The notes: generated by a model not told the origin, from the sequence alone. Numbered from the stretch's first letter, positions 1 through 9,519 are shown. The stretch: 13,275 nt of DNA from Acidobacteriota bacterium (GCA_016195295.1 JACPZV010000205.1:1-13275); one strand, 5' to 3'. Translations and numbers: made by a program.

Positions 1-2185
1 AGAGAAAGTTCGTCAGCTGCCCGGTTCCACACCCGACTTCCAACACGCGCGCGTCGTACGGAATCTGCTCGTTCAACAACCGCGCAAACAATCCCGCTCG
101 CGCCTTTTCCAGAAGCGCTCGAGGCGTGTCGAGGTCGTCGTAGTTCGGAAACGGGTTTGTCTCGTAAAACTGCTTGACGATCTCGGTGACGTCCCGTCCC
201 GCTAACTGGGTCGGGTCGGTGGGCACGAACAGTCGCGGGATGCCTTCCTGCACGAGATACGACACGCCCGTGCGCGGGTTTGTGGCCTGCGTGCGCGTCA
301 CGGCCAAGGGATCGCCGCTGACCGGATCCAACCACGGGCTCGACGACCCAGGCTCCGAAGCGTTCGGTGTCCACAGCTCCAAGCCGAGCGGCTGTTCGTG
401 CTTCCGAAGGACGACGTCCTCGATGACCAACGCGTCCAGCGCCGACTGCATGAAGGTGTGATAGGCCTCGCCCGGCGTCTCGACGATCGGCTCCCACGAC
501 AGGTTGAAGCTCGTGTTCACGAGCATCGGACAACCGGTCTTCTCGTGGAATCGGCGAAGCAGCCGATAGTATCGGCCGTGACGCGCGTCGACGGTCTGCA
601 ACCTCGCGCTGTAGTCCACGTGCGTCACCGCGGGCACCGTGGTGCGCTGAATGTTCAGACGGCGAACCAGATCGGGATCGTGCGCAAGGGCAGCCGCATC
701 CTCGGCGGAGAGCAAAACGCGTCGCGATTCGAGCACGGGCGCGACCGTCAGCATGTAGGGCAAATCCTCGTCTGGCCGAATAGCGAACCACTCGTGCGCA
801 CGGTCGCGCAGCACGGACGGCGCGCACGGCCGGAAGCTCTCGCGAAACTTGATCTTCTTGTTGATGTTCGCCTGCATGTCCGGCAACCGGGCGTCGCCCA
901 AAATGCTTCGCGCGCCGAGCGCTCGCGGGCCGAACTCCGACCGACCGTGAAACCATCCCACGGTGTCGCCGGACACCAGCAAGTTGGTCACGTCGTCCAG
1001 CAAATCGCATTCACGATCGAAGCGGTGTCCGCGGGCATGGTGTTCGCGCAGCACCGCGTCGATGGCCTCGGTCGGGTGCGCCGGGCCGAGATAGCTCGCC
1101 TTCTGGGCATCCGGCACGGTGATGCGCCGCGGCACGCCGGCTAACTGATGCGACACGAACAAGGCGGCGCCAAGCGCGCCTCCCGCGTCGCCCGCGGCCG
1201 GCTGGATCCAGATGTTCTCGAACGGTCCCTCCCGTAGCAGTCGGCCGTTCGCGACGCAGTTGAGCGCGACGCCTCCCGCGATGACGAGATTCGTCATTCG
1301 GGTGCGCTGATGCAAATGGCGCCCGATTCGCAGCAGGCAGTCCTCGGTGAGTCGTTGAATGCTGGCCGCCAGATCCATGTGACGTTGCTCGATGGCTGCC
1401 TCAGGCTGGCGAGGCGGACCGCCGAACAGCGCGTCAAAGCGTGGCCCCGTCATCGTCAAGCCCCGGCAGTAATTGAAATAGTCCATGTCCAGCCACAGAC
1501 TGCCGTCGGGCTTCAGATCGACAAGGTGCGTGTAGATCGCATCGAGATACGTCGGGCTTCCGTACGGCGCAAGCCCCATCAGCTTGTACTCGCCGCTGTT
1601 CACGGTGAAACCGCAGTAATAGGTAAATGCGGAATACAGCAGCCCGAGGGAGTGTGGGAACTGGAGCTGCCGGTCGAGGACGATCCGGGAACCTTCGCCG
1701 ACACCCAGCGTGGCCGTGCTCCATTCGCCGACGCCGTCGAGCGTGAGAGTGGCTGCCCGTTCGAACGGGCTCGGGAAGAATGCGCTTGCCGCGTGGCTTT
1801 CGTGATGATCCAGAAATACGAGTGGCGATCGAAGCGCGCCGCCAAGTGCCTGGGTGATGACTCGTCGCATGAACAACTTGCGCTTGAGCCACTCGGGCAA
1901 TGCCGTGGAGAAGCTCCGAAAGCCGCTCGGCGCGTACGAGAGATACGTTTCCAGCAGCCGCTCGAACTTCACGAGTGGCTTCTCGTAGAACGCGACGTAC
2001 TGGACGTCTTCCGGCCGCAGGCCGCCTTCAGCGAGGCAGTAATCGATCGCCCGTTTGGGAAACCGGGCATCGTGCTTCTCGCGCGAGAAGCGTTCTTCCT
2101 GAGCGGCCGCGACGATCTCGCCGTCGATGACGAGGGCGGCCGCGCTGTCGTGAAAAAATGCCGAGATGCCGAGCACCGTGGTCAT
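1..2185 (-). CDS. Carbamoyltransferase (NodU/CmcH family) fused to SAM-dependent methyltransferase, partial
   Basis: The frame is open from ATG at 2185 to the left edge (728 codons visible), so the C-terminus is missing. The N-terminal ASKHA/Kae1-like domain begins MTTVLGISAFFHDSAAAL, with H12 in the HDSAA motif. DHHESHA at residues 126-132 is the conserved metal/nucleotide-binding motif; GEYKLMGLAPYG and GGVALNCVANG follow. The C-terminal carbamoyltransferase domain has GRSEFGPRALGARSIL near residue 416. These enzymes transfer a carbamoyl group from carbamoyl phosphate to a hydroxyl of a small molecule or sugar, through carbamoyl-adenylate. Beyond about residue 610 there is a Trm112-like stretch (DPVSGDPL then GIPRLF) without zinc cysteines. 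Then comes FYETNPFPNYDD and a class I methyltransferase motif I, VLEVGCGTGQLT, near residues 711-722. No good Shine-Dalgarno sequence precedes 2185; the start was chosen because the family N-terminus begins there. Divergent from the SGNH gene. Substrate unknown; probably a surface glycan or secondary metabolite. Confidence 0.93.
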   Translation of the reverse strand, partial: MTTVLGISAFFHDSAAALVIDGEIVAAAQEERFSREKHDARFPKRAIDYCLAEGGLRPEDVQYVAFYEKPLVKFERLLETYLSYAPSGFRSFSTALPEWLKRKLFMRRVITQALGGALRSPLVFLDHHESHAASAFFPSPFERAATLTLDGVGEWSTATLGVGEGSRIVLDRQLQFPHSLGLLYSAFTYYCGFTVNSGEYKLMGLAPYGSPTYLDAIYTHLVDLKPDGSLWLDMDYFNYCRGLTMTGPRFDALFGGPPRQPEAAIEQRHMDLAASIQRLTEDCLLRIGRHLHQRTRMTNLVIAGGVALNCVANGRLLREGPFENIWIQPAAGDAGGALGAALFVSHQLAGVPRRITVPDAQKASYLGPAHPTEAIDAVLREHHARGHRFDRECDLLDDVTNLLVSGDTVGWFHGRSEFGPRALGARSILGDARLPDMQANINKKIKFRESFRPCAPSVLRDRAHEWFAIRPDEDLPYMLTVAPVLESRRVLLSAEDAAALAHDPDLVRRLNIQRTTVPAVTHVDYSARLQTVDARHGRYYRLLRRFHEKTGCPMLVNTSFNLSWEPIVETPGEAYHTFMQSALDALVIEDVVLRKHEQPLGLELWTPNASEPGSSSPWLDPVSGDPLAVTRTQATNPRTGVSYLVQEGIPRLFVPTDPTQLAGRDVTEIVKQFYETNPFPNYDDLDTPRALLEKARAGLFARLLNEQIPYDARVLEVGCGTGQLTNFL

Positions 2186-2325
2186 CGCTGCCGCGCCTGG
2201 CTCCCGCCTCCATCTTGACAGTTTACGGCGAGTAAATCAAAGTCGCGGCACGGGCTCGCCGCCGCTCCGCGTCGCAACCGAATTATAGTCGTCGAGTCAG
2301 GTTGTCATCAGCGCCGGAGGTCCTG
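2186..2325. promoter_or_regulatory. Divergent intergenic region between carbamoyltransferase and SGNH operon
   Basis: This 140-bp gap must hold the promoters of both divergent units. A TATAGT hexamer at 2284-2289 could be a -10 box for the plus-strand operon, but there is no convincing -35 box 17 bp upstream. On the minus side nothing stands out clearly. The promoter assignment is inference from gene orientation. Confidence 0.3.
2316..2320 (+). promoter_or_regulatory. Shine-Dalgarno site deciding the SGNH start
   Basis: GGAGG lies 5 nt before ATG 2326. The same frame also has a TTG at 2302 with no ribosome site in front of it. The site therefore favours ATG 2326 and removes eight residues from the longest possible reading. 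Confidence 0.7.
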
Positions 2326-3735
2326 ATGCTCCCCGATCCTCGTGAATCGCCGGCGGCTCGCGTCAGCCGGATGCGCGTGTTCTCGTTCAAATTCATCGCG
2401 CTCGCCCTGTCCCCGACATTTCTCGCTCTGTTGGCCGGGGAGGCCGCGGTCCGCGTCAGGTACTTCTTCGCGCACAATCACGATTGGACCTATCTGACGA
2501 CCGTCGTTGATAGGCATGGTTACGCGGCGCCCGACGCGCCCGACACATTCGTGCCGCCACCGAGCCGGAGGTCGTCGCACCACAGCGCCGCTTCGTCTGT
2601 CGACCGGCCTTTGTCGGCGCCATCCACGATATCGAGTCGTCAGGCTGCACCACCCAATGAGACGACGTCGACGCCTCAGCGGGCATCGACCGACCTCGCG
2701 CCATCGAGCCGTCAGGCCGCGCCGACGAGCCAGACGGCGTCCGCCGACCAGACAACATCGACCAACTCAACCGCGCTGACCGACCAGACTGCCTCGAAGA
2801 ACCAGATCGCCTTCAAATGGAAAAAGACCTGTGTCGACCAGACGGTGTACAGCAGCGAGCTGCACCAGGAAATGCCGCGGACGTGGGACGACAACTGCTT
2901 CCGCGGCGATCACGTGACACAGCAGAAGCCCGGAGACGAGTACCGCATCGTGTTCGTCGGCGGGTCGACGGTCGAGGACGTCCAGTCCGACGCCGAGATG
3001 ATGACGGCGCAATTCAAGCGTGTCGTGCCGCCGACGCATGAGGGGAAGAGGATTACGGTCGTCAATGCGGGGAAAGCGGGTTTCGAGAGCGAGCGCATTC
3101 TCTTGTACTGGCGTACCTGGATCAACAGGTTCTCGCCCGATCTCGTCCTGTATTACGAGGGGTTCAACGAACAAACGACGAACGTGAAGTGGGCTCGCGT
3201 CAACGAGAAGATTGGCGTGCTTCGCAACCAGCTTCACGAGGCGCTGTACTACCGATCGCTGCTGTACACGTACCTGGTCGAGAAGTTCGCGTTTCTCTCG
3301 ACCCGCGAGGAGCACTTCTGGAAAAGCGATCTGCGGGCGCTCCGCAAAAACTTCACCGGGCTGGCGCACGACGTGCGCGCGAGCGGATCCCGTTTCGTGT
3401 TCGTGACGCAGATCGCCCGTTTCCCCAGAATGTGGAAGGGAACCGACACGTTTGACTACCGCGCCGACGCGGCACTGCTCGATCGACTGCGCGCGGATCG
3501 GCACTACGTCTACGACGCCTCCGAGATCAGCGCCCTCAACCAGCGCATGGTGGTCTCCTATACGATCGACCTGTGTCGCGAGAACAACATCCCGGTCATC
3601 AACATCCTCGACACCATCGAGGCGCTCGGGGAAACTCGGCGGGCGGAGTTGTTCATCGATTTGGCCCACCTGAGCGTGAAAGGCGACAGAATGGTCGGTG
3701 AGTTGATCGCCAATCGTCTGAATTGGTCGGAATGA
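2326..3735 (+). CDS. Membrane-anchored SGNH/GDSL-like hydrolase
   Basis: A 469-residue protein read from ATG 2326, behind a strong GGAGG. A hydrophobic stretch at about residues 19-40 (FKFIALALSPTFLALLAGEA) predicts one N-terminal membrane anchor, with the rest probably outside the cytoplasm. A Ser/Thr/Gln/Ala-rich linker covers about residues 75-160. The SGNH core follows: block I is VGGSTV with Ser214, the block III region is YYEGFNE with Gly279 and Asn281, and block V is DLAH with Asp445 and His448. SGNH enzymes are esterases or acyltransferases using a Ser-His-Asp set. GGS in place of GDS is common in glycan-associated members. It is the first gene of a four-gene run; the next starts 4 nt after its stop. 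The carbamoyltransferase next door is a usual neighbour of this SGNH type, which suggests work on a surface glycan or exported product. The exact substrate cannot be told. Confidence 0.8.
   Translation: MLPDPRESPAARVSRMRVFSFKFIALALSPTFLALLAGEAAVRVRYFFAHNHDWTYLTTVVDRHGYAAPDAPDTFVPPPSRRSSHHSAASSVDRPLSAPSTISSRQAAPPNETTSTPQRASTDLAPSSRQAAPTSQTASADQTTSTNSTALTDQTASKNQIAFKWKKTCVDQTVYSSELHQEMPRTWDDNCFRGDHVTQQKPGDEYRIVFVGGSTVEDVQSDAEMMTAQFKRVVPPTHEGKRITVVNAGKAGFESERILLYWRTWINRFSPDLVLYYEGFNEQTTNVKWARVNEKIGVLRNQLHEALYYRSLLYTYLVEKFAFLSTREEHFWKSDLRALRKNFTGLAHDVRASGSRFVFVTQIARFPRMWKGTDTFDYRADAALLDRLRADRHYVYDASEISALNQRMVVSYTIDLCRENNIPVINILDTIEALGETRRAELFIDLAHLSVKGDRMVGELIANRLNWSE
2632..2775 (+). repeat. Degenerate 72-bp tandem repeat in the SGNH linker
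   Basis: Two copies of a 24-codon unit, starting at 2632 and 2704, both open with SSRQAAP. At DNA level they share TCGAGYCGTCAGGCYGCRCC and then diverge. Shorter echoes (ADQTTS, TDQTAS, VDQTV) continue downstream. The unit is in frame and low in complexity, as expected for a flexible spacer between membrane anchor and catalytic domain that can change in length. Confidence 0.6.
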
Positions 3736-3739
3736 ATAT

Positions 3740-5371
3740 ATGAGGATGTTCCTTCGCCCGCTGCCTCGCTCCGTGACGCGGCCCGTCTCCATCCTCATCC
3801 TCGCCGGTTGGGTCGCGGTGCTCGCCGTGCTGATCAACCGATCGTACGTCCAGGCGTCGGCGAGCCTCGCGACCGATCTCGCGCGCTACGGATCCGGCGC
3901 GCAGTGGCGGGGCGTGTACTACCGCGGCGAGAAGATTGGCTTTACGGTCAGTCAGATCGTGCAAAAATACGACGGCTTCGAGCTGGAAGAAGACGGCCGC
4001 CTGCAGATGGCGATGCTCGGTGCGACGACGGCCGCGACGATTCATACGACGGCGCGCGTCGACGCGAACTTCACGCTGCGCGCGTTCGAGTTCTCGCTCG
4101 ATCCCGGCACGGGTCCCGTCGTCGTTCGCGGCCAGGTGAACGACCGCCATCTCACGCTGAGCGTGAGGACTCCGAGCGGCACGCGGACCGAAGATCGCGA
4201 TCTGCCCGAGCCGCCGGCGCTGTCGCTGAATCTGTCCCGGCGGCTCGCCAACGGCGGCCTCGTCTCCGGTGCCCGCTACGAGTGGACCGTGTTCGATCCG
4301 GCGACGCTGCGCAACGCGCCCGTCATCGTGCGCGTGGGCAAACGCGAGTTCGTCCCGGGTGTGACGACGCCCATTCCGGCGTTCCACGTTGAAATGGAAT
4401 TCGCGGGGCTGCGGACGACGTCCTGGGTCACCGACACCGGAGAAGTCCTGCGCGAAGAGAGCCCGATGGGGCTGATCACGACGCGCGAGACGGCGGAGCG
4501 GGCGCAGGCGATGGCGGTGTCGCGGGGCGTGCAGTCGGATCTGCTGCGCGCGGCCGCGGTCGTGCCGCTGGCCAGCCGCCGGATAGACGAGCCGCGCGAC
4601 GTGCGACGTCTACGGCTGCAGCTCAGCGACGCGGACTTGTCGGGCTTCGATGGCGTCGATCTCAATGGCGTCGGCCAGACGTTCACCGGCTCGACCGTCG
4701 AGATCCGGGATCCGCAGAGCTTCACGGCCGGCCGCGCCGATCCGGAGGCGGCGAAGTATCTGGCGGCCGAGGCGTTCATCGAAAGCGACGCGCCGGAAAT
4801 CGTCGCGGAGGCCCAGGTCGCGGTCCGCGGCATCACGGACACGCGCGATCGCGCCGAGCGGCTGACGCGGTACGTCAACGCGATTCTCGACAAGAAGCCG
4901 ACGGTCAGCCTGCCGTCCGCGCGTGAAGTGCTCCGCACGCGCGTCGGCGACTGCAACGAGCACACGGCGCTCTACGTCGCCATGGCGCGCGCGCTCGGCA
5001 TCCCGTCGCGCATCGCGGTCGGCATGGTCTCCATCCACGGCGCGGTCTACTACCACGCGTGGCCGGAGGTGTACCTGGACGAAGGATCGAACCGCGGGTT
5101 GTGGCTGCCGGTCGATCCGACGCTGAACGAATTCCCGGCCGACGGCACGCACCTGCGCTTCACGCGCGGCGGCCTCGAGAAGCAGGCGATGATTCTGCCG
5201 CTCATCGGCAAACTCAAAATGCGCGTGCTGGACCTGGAACTCGCCCCGAACTCGACGCCGATTCTCGTCGGCAAGCCGCCGGCGGATCTTGGTCCCCTGG
5301 CGATTCCGATTCCCAGACGCGAGTCGTGCTGCCTGTGCAAGTCGCAACCGGCGCCGCGGAGCGTCCGGTGA
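3740..5371 (+). CDS. Transglutaminase-like domain protein with N-terminal membrane anchor
   Basis: A 543-residue protein. An N-terminal hydrophobic segment (about residues 16-34, VSILILAGWVAVLAVLI) predicts a membrane anchor or uncleaved signal. The middle (about 45-290) is beta-rich and contains no motif I recognise. The C-terminal part holds the transglutaminase/papain-like core: Cys405 in VGDCNEHTALYVAMARALGIPSR... context, His439 in YYHAWPEVYL, and Asp459 in PVDPTLNEF. The catalytic triad Cys-His-Asp is therefore complete. Bacterial members are usually proteases, amidases or peptide cross-linking enzymes of the envelope. It starts 4 nt after the SGNH stop and ends 17 nt before the ABC ATPase, so it is surely co-transcribed. 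A second ATG at 3746 is possible. The substrate is unknown. Confidence 0.87.
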   Translation: MRMFLRPLPRSVTRPVSILILAGWVAVLAVLINRSYVQASASLATDLARYGSGAQWRGVYYRGEKIGFTVSQIVQKYDGFELEEDGRLQMAMLGATTAATIHTTARVDANFTLRAFEFSLDPGTGPVVVRGQVNDRHLTLSVRTPSGTRTEDRDLPEPPALSLNLSRRLANGGLVSGARYEWTVFDPATLRNAPVIVRVGKREFVPGVTTPIPAFHVEMEFAGLRTTSWVTDTGEVLREESPMGLITTRETAERAQAMAVSRGVQSDLLRAAAVVPLASRRIDEPRDVRRLRLQLSDADLSGFDGVDLNGVGQTFTGSTVEIRDPQSFTAGRADPEAAKYLAAEAFIESDAPEIVAEAQVAVRGITDTRDRAERLTRYVNAILDKKPTVSLPSAREVLRTRVGDCNEHTALYVAMARALGIPSRIAVGMVSIHGAVYYHAWPEVYLDEGSNRGLWLPVDPTLNEFPADGTHLRFTRGGLEKQAMILPLIGKLKMRVLDLELAPNSTPILVGKPPADLGPLAIPIPRRESCCLCKSQPAPRSVR

Positions 5372-5388
5372 GCGCCTGTGAGCCCTAG

Positions 5389-6152
<764 letters not shown>

Positions 6153-6153
<1 letters not shown>

Positions 6154-7838
6154 TGACCCACGACTTCACGTACCTCCTGCTGCCGCACGTCTGGTCCGTG
6201 CGCAACCGCGCGCTCCGGCGCGAGCGCGGCGACCTCGCGCGCGGCGTGCTCTTCGGCGGCATTGGCCTCGTCGTCTTCGTCGCGCTGTTTCAGGGTGCGT
6301 CGTGGCTGACGGGGCAGCTCGAGGATTACGCGGAGATCGGCGACTACCTGCTGCGCATCGGGCTGTCGTGGCTGTTCCTCACGTTTCTTTCCTTCCTCGC
6401 GTTCAGCGGCGTCGTCACGGCGCTTTCAACATTCTTTCTCGCCGACGATCTGCGGCTGCTGCTTGCCGCGCCGGTCGCGACGCGCCGGCTGTTTCACGCG
6501 CGCTTCCTGCGCACGGTGGCGCAGGCGTCGTGGATGGTGGTGATCTTTCTGACGCCCGTGTTGATGGGCATCGGCTCGGCGCGGTGCGCGGGCCCGTGGT
6601 TCTACGTGATGGCGATTCTCACCATCGCGCCGTTCGCCGTGATCCCCGTCGCGGCCGGCACGGCCGTGACGATGCTGCTCGTGAACACGTTTCCGGCGCG
6701 GCGGGCGCGCGATCTCCTGATGCTCATGGGATTGCTGTTCGGCGCCAGCCTCGTCATTCTCCTGCGCGTCATCCGGCCCGAGCAGCTTCTGCACGTCGAA
6801 TCGCTGCCCGATCTCACGGGATTCTTCGCGGCGCTGCAGTCGCCCATGACGCCGCTGTTGCCGTCGTTCTGGGCGGGGGAGACGCTGTTCTCGACGCTGC
6901 GAGGCGAACGCGATCTCCTCCACACGGCGGCGCTTTGGACGACGGCGCTGGCGTCGGTCGTGCTGCTGCGCGTGGCGGGCGAGCGCTGGTACTTCACCGG
7001 GTACAGTCGATCGCAGGAAGCGTCGAAGACGCGGTTCAATCAGCTGCGCATGCTCGACGCCGGCGTCCGCGCGCTGCCGATGTCCACGGTGCGGCGGCAG
7101 CTCTTGATCAAGGATCTGAAGATCTTTCTGCGCGACGTCGCGCAGTGGTCGCAGCTCCTGCTGCTGCTCGCGCTGGTGCTCATCTACCTCTATAACTTCC
7201 GCGTGCTCGACCTCGACCGGATTCCCTACCTGAGCGCGTTCGTGAAGAACACGTACGGGTTCGTGAATCTCGGCATGGCCGGTTTCGTGATGGCGACGGT
7301 GGCGGTGCGCTTCGTGTTTCCGGCCGTGTCGGCCGAGGGCGCGGCGTTCTGGATCATCCGCACGGCGCCGATTTCGCTGCGCGACTTCCTGTGGTCCAAG
7401 TTCTGGACGGGCCTCGTGCCGGTGGTCGTCCTGACCGAAAGCTTGACGATCGTCGCGAACGAATTCCTCGGCGTCGGTCCGTTTCTCAAAGTGGTCGCGG
7501 CGGCGGCGATCGTCTTCATGAGCTTCGCGCTCGTGGGGCTCGCGATCGGCCTCGGCGCCCGCTATCCGCGGTTCGGGGCGGACGCGAGTCAGGCCGCGGG
7601 ATCGTACGGCGGCGTGGCGTTCATGCTTCAGGCCGTGCTCTTCATCATTGTGATGATCGCGCTGCTCGGTTGGCCGTCGTCTGTCTACTTGCTCACACGG
7701 TTCCGGCACGTGCCGCTCAGTATTTCGCAGCAGGTGCTGATGGTGTTGTGTTTTGGCGGAGCGGTGACGCTGAGCCTGACGATCTGGATCGCATCGATGC
7801 GCTCGGGCGTGAGAGCCTTGGAAGCACTTAGCGAATAG
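6153..7838 (+). CDS. Multi-spanning ABC exporter permease (putative ABC exporter family)
   Basis: A 561-residue membrane protein starting at ATG 6153 inside the TGATG overlap. GAGG at 6142-6145 sits 7 nt before it. The frame is open further upstream, but that part lies inside the ATPase gene. Many hydrophobic helices are visible: GVLFGGIGLVVFVALF near residue 35, LLRIGLSWLFLTFLSFLAF near 70, then pairs near 130-190, a segment LLLLLALVLIYLYNF near 340, and a dense set from about 370 to the end (FVMATVAVRFVFPAVSAEG, VAAAAIVFMSFALVGLAIGLG, VAFMLQAVLFIIVMIALLGW). Size and layout fit the large 'putative ABC exporter' permeases rather than the six-helix ABC-2 type. Partner of the preceding ATPase. 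The substrate is unknown; the SGNH and transglutaminase genes in the same operon suggest an envelope-related cargo. Confidence 0.88.
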
Positions 7839-7864
7839 CGAATTCTGGAGGTGCGAGTCCATGC

Positions 7865-8058
7865 TTATCTGCTGCCCGACGCGCTGGCGCCGAATATATC
7901 TGGGTTCTCAGTCAACTGCGAAGCGATGTCACGGTCGTACCGGATGACTACGGGACGATAGCCACGCGATCGCAGCTCCTGTCGGAGACGATGAAGAACG
8001 AGCGAACGAAGTCGCGGTAGTCGGAGAGGACGGCCGCGTGCAGATCGAACACCCTCAT
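7865..8058 (-). pseudogene. Remnant of a helicase-like gene: N-terminus joined to C-terminus
   Basis: ATG at 8058, 9 nt after the ATPase stop, opens a 36-residue frame beginning MRVFDLHAAVLSDYRDFVRS and ending at TAG 7948-7950. This opening resembles the N-terminus of DEAD/DEAH-box helicases that start MxVFDLxxxLxxDYxxYVxSF. A different minus frame overlaps it and ends at TAA 7865: HRLRQELRSRGYRPVVIRYD, then RDIASQLTENPDIFG. That resembles the C-terminal tail of the same type of protein. The two frames meet near 7990-8000. My reading is that a large internal deletion removed over 90 percent of the gene and left both tips out of frame. The family match is from memory of such termini and needs a search. 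If wrong, the stretch may be only noncoding DNA with two short protein-like frames. Confidence 0.35.
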
Positions 8059-8067
8059 CGGGGGTTG

Positions 8068-9402
8068 CTATCCTAGTTGATCCGCCAGCAGCCAGGTGGC
8101 CGCCGATCGCAGCGCGATCGAGGCGGGAACGTTCTCGGCCTGTTCGGGCGCCAGCGTGACCAGTTCAAGCGACGCGCCTGGATGTTCGGCCGAGGCGGCG
8201 AGCAGCGCCCGCGTCTCTCGCGCGCAGGTGTCCTCGTCGTCCAGCTCCGCGCACGCCTGAATCAACGTCATCTTCCCGTCGACGGTACGCGCGAGGAAGT
8301 CCACCTCGTGACCGTCTTTCGTACGCACGTACGTTACATCGAGACCGCGCCGCTCGAGCTCGATGCGGACGGCGGTCTCAAGCGCGTGGCCGAGATTGCG
8401 GCGCCCCGTGCGATCGAAGATCGGAATCAGGCCCGGGTCGACCGGATATGCCTTCCGCGGGTTTACGCGCCTGCGTCGTTCGGACGACGCATCGACCCAT
8501 GATGTGCGGACCAGGAAGCAATCCTCGAGATGCGCGAGCAGGTCGTGAACGGTGTCCTTGGCAATCGCGATCCCCTGCGACCGGAGAGCGCCGTAGAATT
8601 TCTCCGCGCTGAACAGGCCGGCCGGCGTGCCCAGCAGTTGCCGGACCATCCAGCGCAGGCCGGCGACGTTGGTCACGCCGTGGCGCTCGACGACGTCCCG
8701 GAGGATCGCGACGTCGACGTAATCGGCGAGAAGCCGGTATCGCGTTTCCGCGTCCACGCCCTGCACTTCGGGAAATCCGCCGGCCACGAGATACGTGCGC
8801 AGCGCCGCATCCAGCCGCGATCGATCGGGCGCGCTCAACAGATCGAGGCGGTCGGGCACCGGCTCGCCGTGATGGCGCAGGTACTCCACGAAACTGAACG
8901 GGTGGATGACGACGGCCCAGGCGCGGCCGCGCATGGAGGTGGCAATCTCGCGCGAGAGGAGGCTGGCGGAGGAGCCGCTCAAAAAGATCTCGACGTTTTC
9001 GGTGTCGAGCAGCCGGCGAACGAAGCGCTCCCAGCCGTCCACAACTTGAAGCTCGTCGAAACACCACGTCACAGTTGCGGCGTGCCGGAGCCTCGGGAAT
9101 TGCCGGTAGTACTCCTCGACCACGCCACCGAGCGCCTGACCGCGCAACCCCGCGAGGCGCTCGTCTTCGAAGTTCAGGTAGGGCAGTTGCTCGCGGGCGA
9201 CGCCGCGGTCGAGCCGTTCGCGGCGAATCTGGTGAAGAAAGGTGGTCTTTCCCGCGCGGCGCATCCCGATGACCGCCGTCGCCTTGCCTTTCAACGCGAC
9301 CGGGCCGTGGACGCGCCGCGGCGTCCCCGACGGCAGCGGCCCGGTGAGCGATTCGGCCAGCTTTTCAGCAAGGACGGCCTGAAAGCGCGTGTGTGCGGGC
9401 AC
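8068..9402 (-). CDS. AAA-family ATPase with DUF4143 (archaeal-type ATPase-like)
   Basis: A 444-residue protein read from GTG 9402; AAAGGAG lies about 10 nt upstream. Walker A is GMRRAGKTT (46-54), followed by LNFEDERL (76-83). Walker B is WCFDELQ (Asp116, Glu117). The sensor region reads FLSGSSASLLSREIATSMRGR, and FSFVEYLRHHG follows. The C-terminal DUF4143 part ends in a PD-(D/E)XK-like motif, GHEVDFL (364-370). This combination of AAA_14 and DUF4143 is widespread and usually has a single gene with patchy distribution; its biological role is poorly known, with mobile or toxin-like behaviour often suspected. It is on the opposite strand to both neighbours and has its own palindromic leader. 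The protein looks complete. Confidence 0.9.
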   Translation of the reverse strand: MPAHTRFQAVLAEKLAESLTGPLPSGTPRRVHGPVALKGKATAVIGMRRAGKTTFLHQIRRERLDRGVAREQLPYLNFEDERLAGLRGQALGGVVEEYYRQFPRLRHAATVTWCFDELQVVDGWERFVRRLLDTENVEIFLSGSSASLLSREIATSMRGRAWAVVIHPFSFVEYLRHHGEPVPDRLDLLSAPDRSRLDAALRTYLVAGGFPEVQGVDAETRYRLLADYVDVAILRDVVERHGVTNVAGLRWMVRQLLGTPAGLFSAEKFYGALRSQGIAIAKDTVHDLLAHLEDCFLVRTSWVDASSERRRRVNPRKAYPVDPGLIPIFDRTGRRNLGHALETAVRIELERRGLDVTYVRTKDGHEVDFLARTVDGKMTLIQACAELDDEDTCARETRALLAASAEHPGASLELVTLAPEQAENVPASIALRSAATWLLADQLG

Positions 9403-9407
9403 GCGCT

Positions 9408-9465
9408 ATTTTCTCCTTTACGGAAGGATGAATGTCAACAGCTTCATACTTTCTCTAAGGAGAAA
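9408..9465 (-). promoter_or_regulatory. Palindromic leader of the ATPase gene (candidate operator)
   Basis: TTTCTC-TAAG-GAGAAA is an inverted repeat at 9450-9465. A second copy of the half-site, TAAAGGAGAAAAT on the minus strand (9408-9420), contains the ATPase ribosome site. Compared with CTAAGGAGAAATC at 9455-9467 on the plus strand, the distal and proximal copies face each other. Such spacing would suit a self-binding repressor that masks both promoter and ribosome site; this function is inference. A TTGACA at 9433-9438 on the minus strand might be a -35 box, but no good -10 follows. Confidence 0.4.
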
Positions 9466-9519
9466 TCAGCTGAGGGCCGTGGGCTGTCAAGATTGTTCGA
9501 GTGAATCGATAATTGGGTA

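Noticed and set aside
398..2218. Plus-strand open frames across the left end
   Set aside because: The minus frame encodes a clear carbamoyltransferase through the whole stretch.
2302..2325. TTG start giving eight extra residues on the SGNH protein
   Set aside because: No ribosome site in front of it, whereas GGAGG is placed ideally for ATG 2326.
2767..3837. Long antisense open frame opposite the SGNH gene
   Set aside because: Rich in Arg, Asp, His and Val without motifs; a mirror effect of high GC codon use. The sense frame has catalytic motifs.
6426..7862. Long antisense open frame opposite the permease
   Set aside because: Composition is extremely rich in Arg, His, Glu and Gln, with no domains; an antisense shadow of a membrane protein gene.
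7861..7947. 28-codon plus-strand ORF with GGAGGTG 7 nt before its ATG
   Set aside because: The ribosome site is good, but the peptide has no recognisable features and the opposite strand has more protein-like sequence. Left as unproven.
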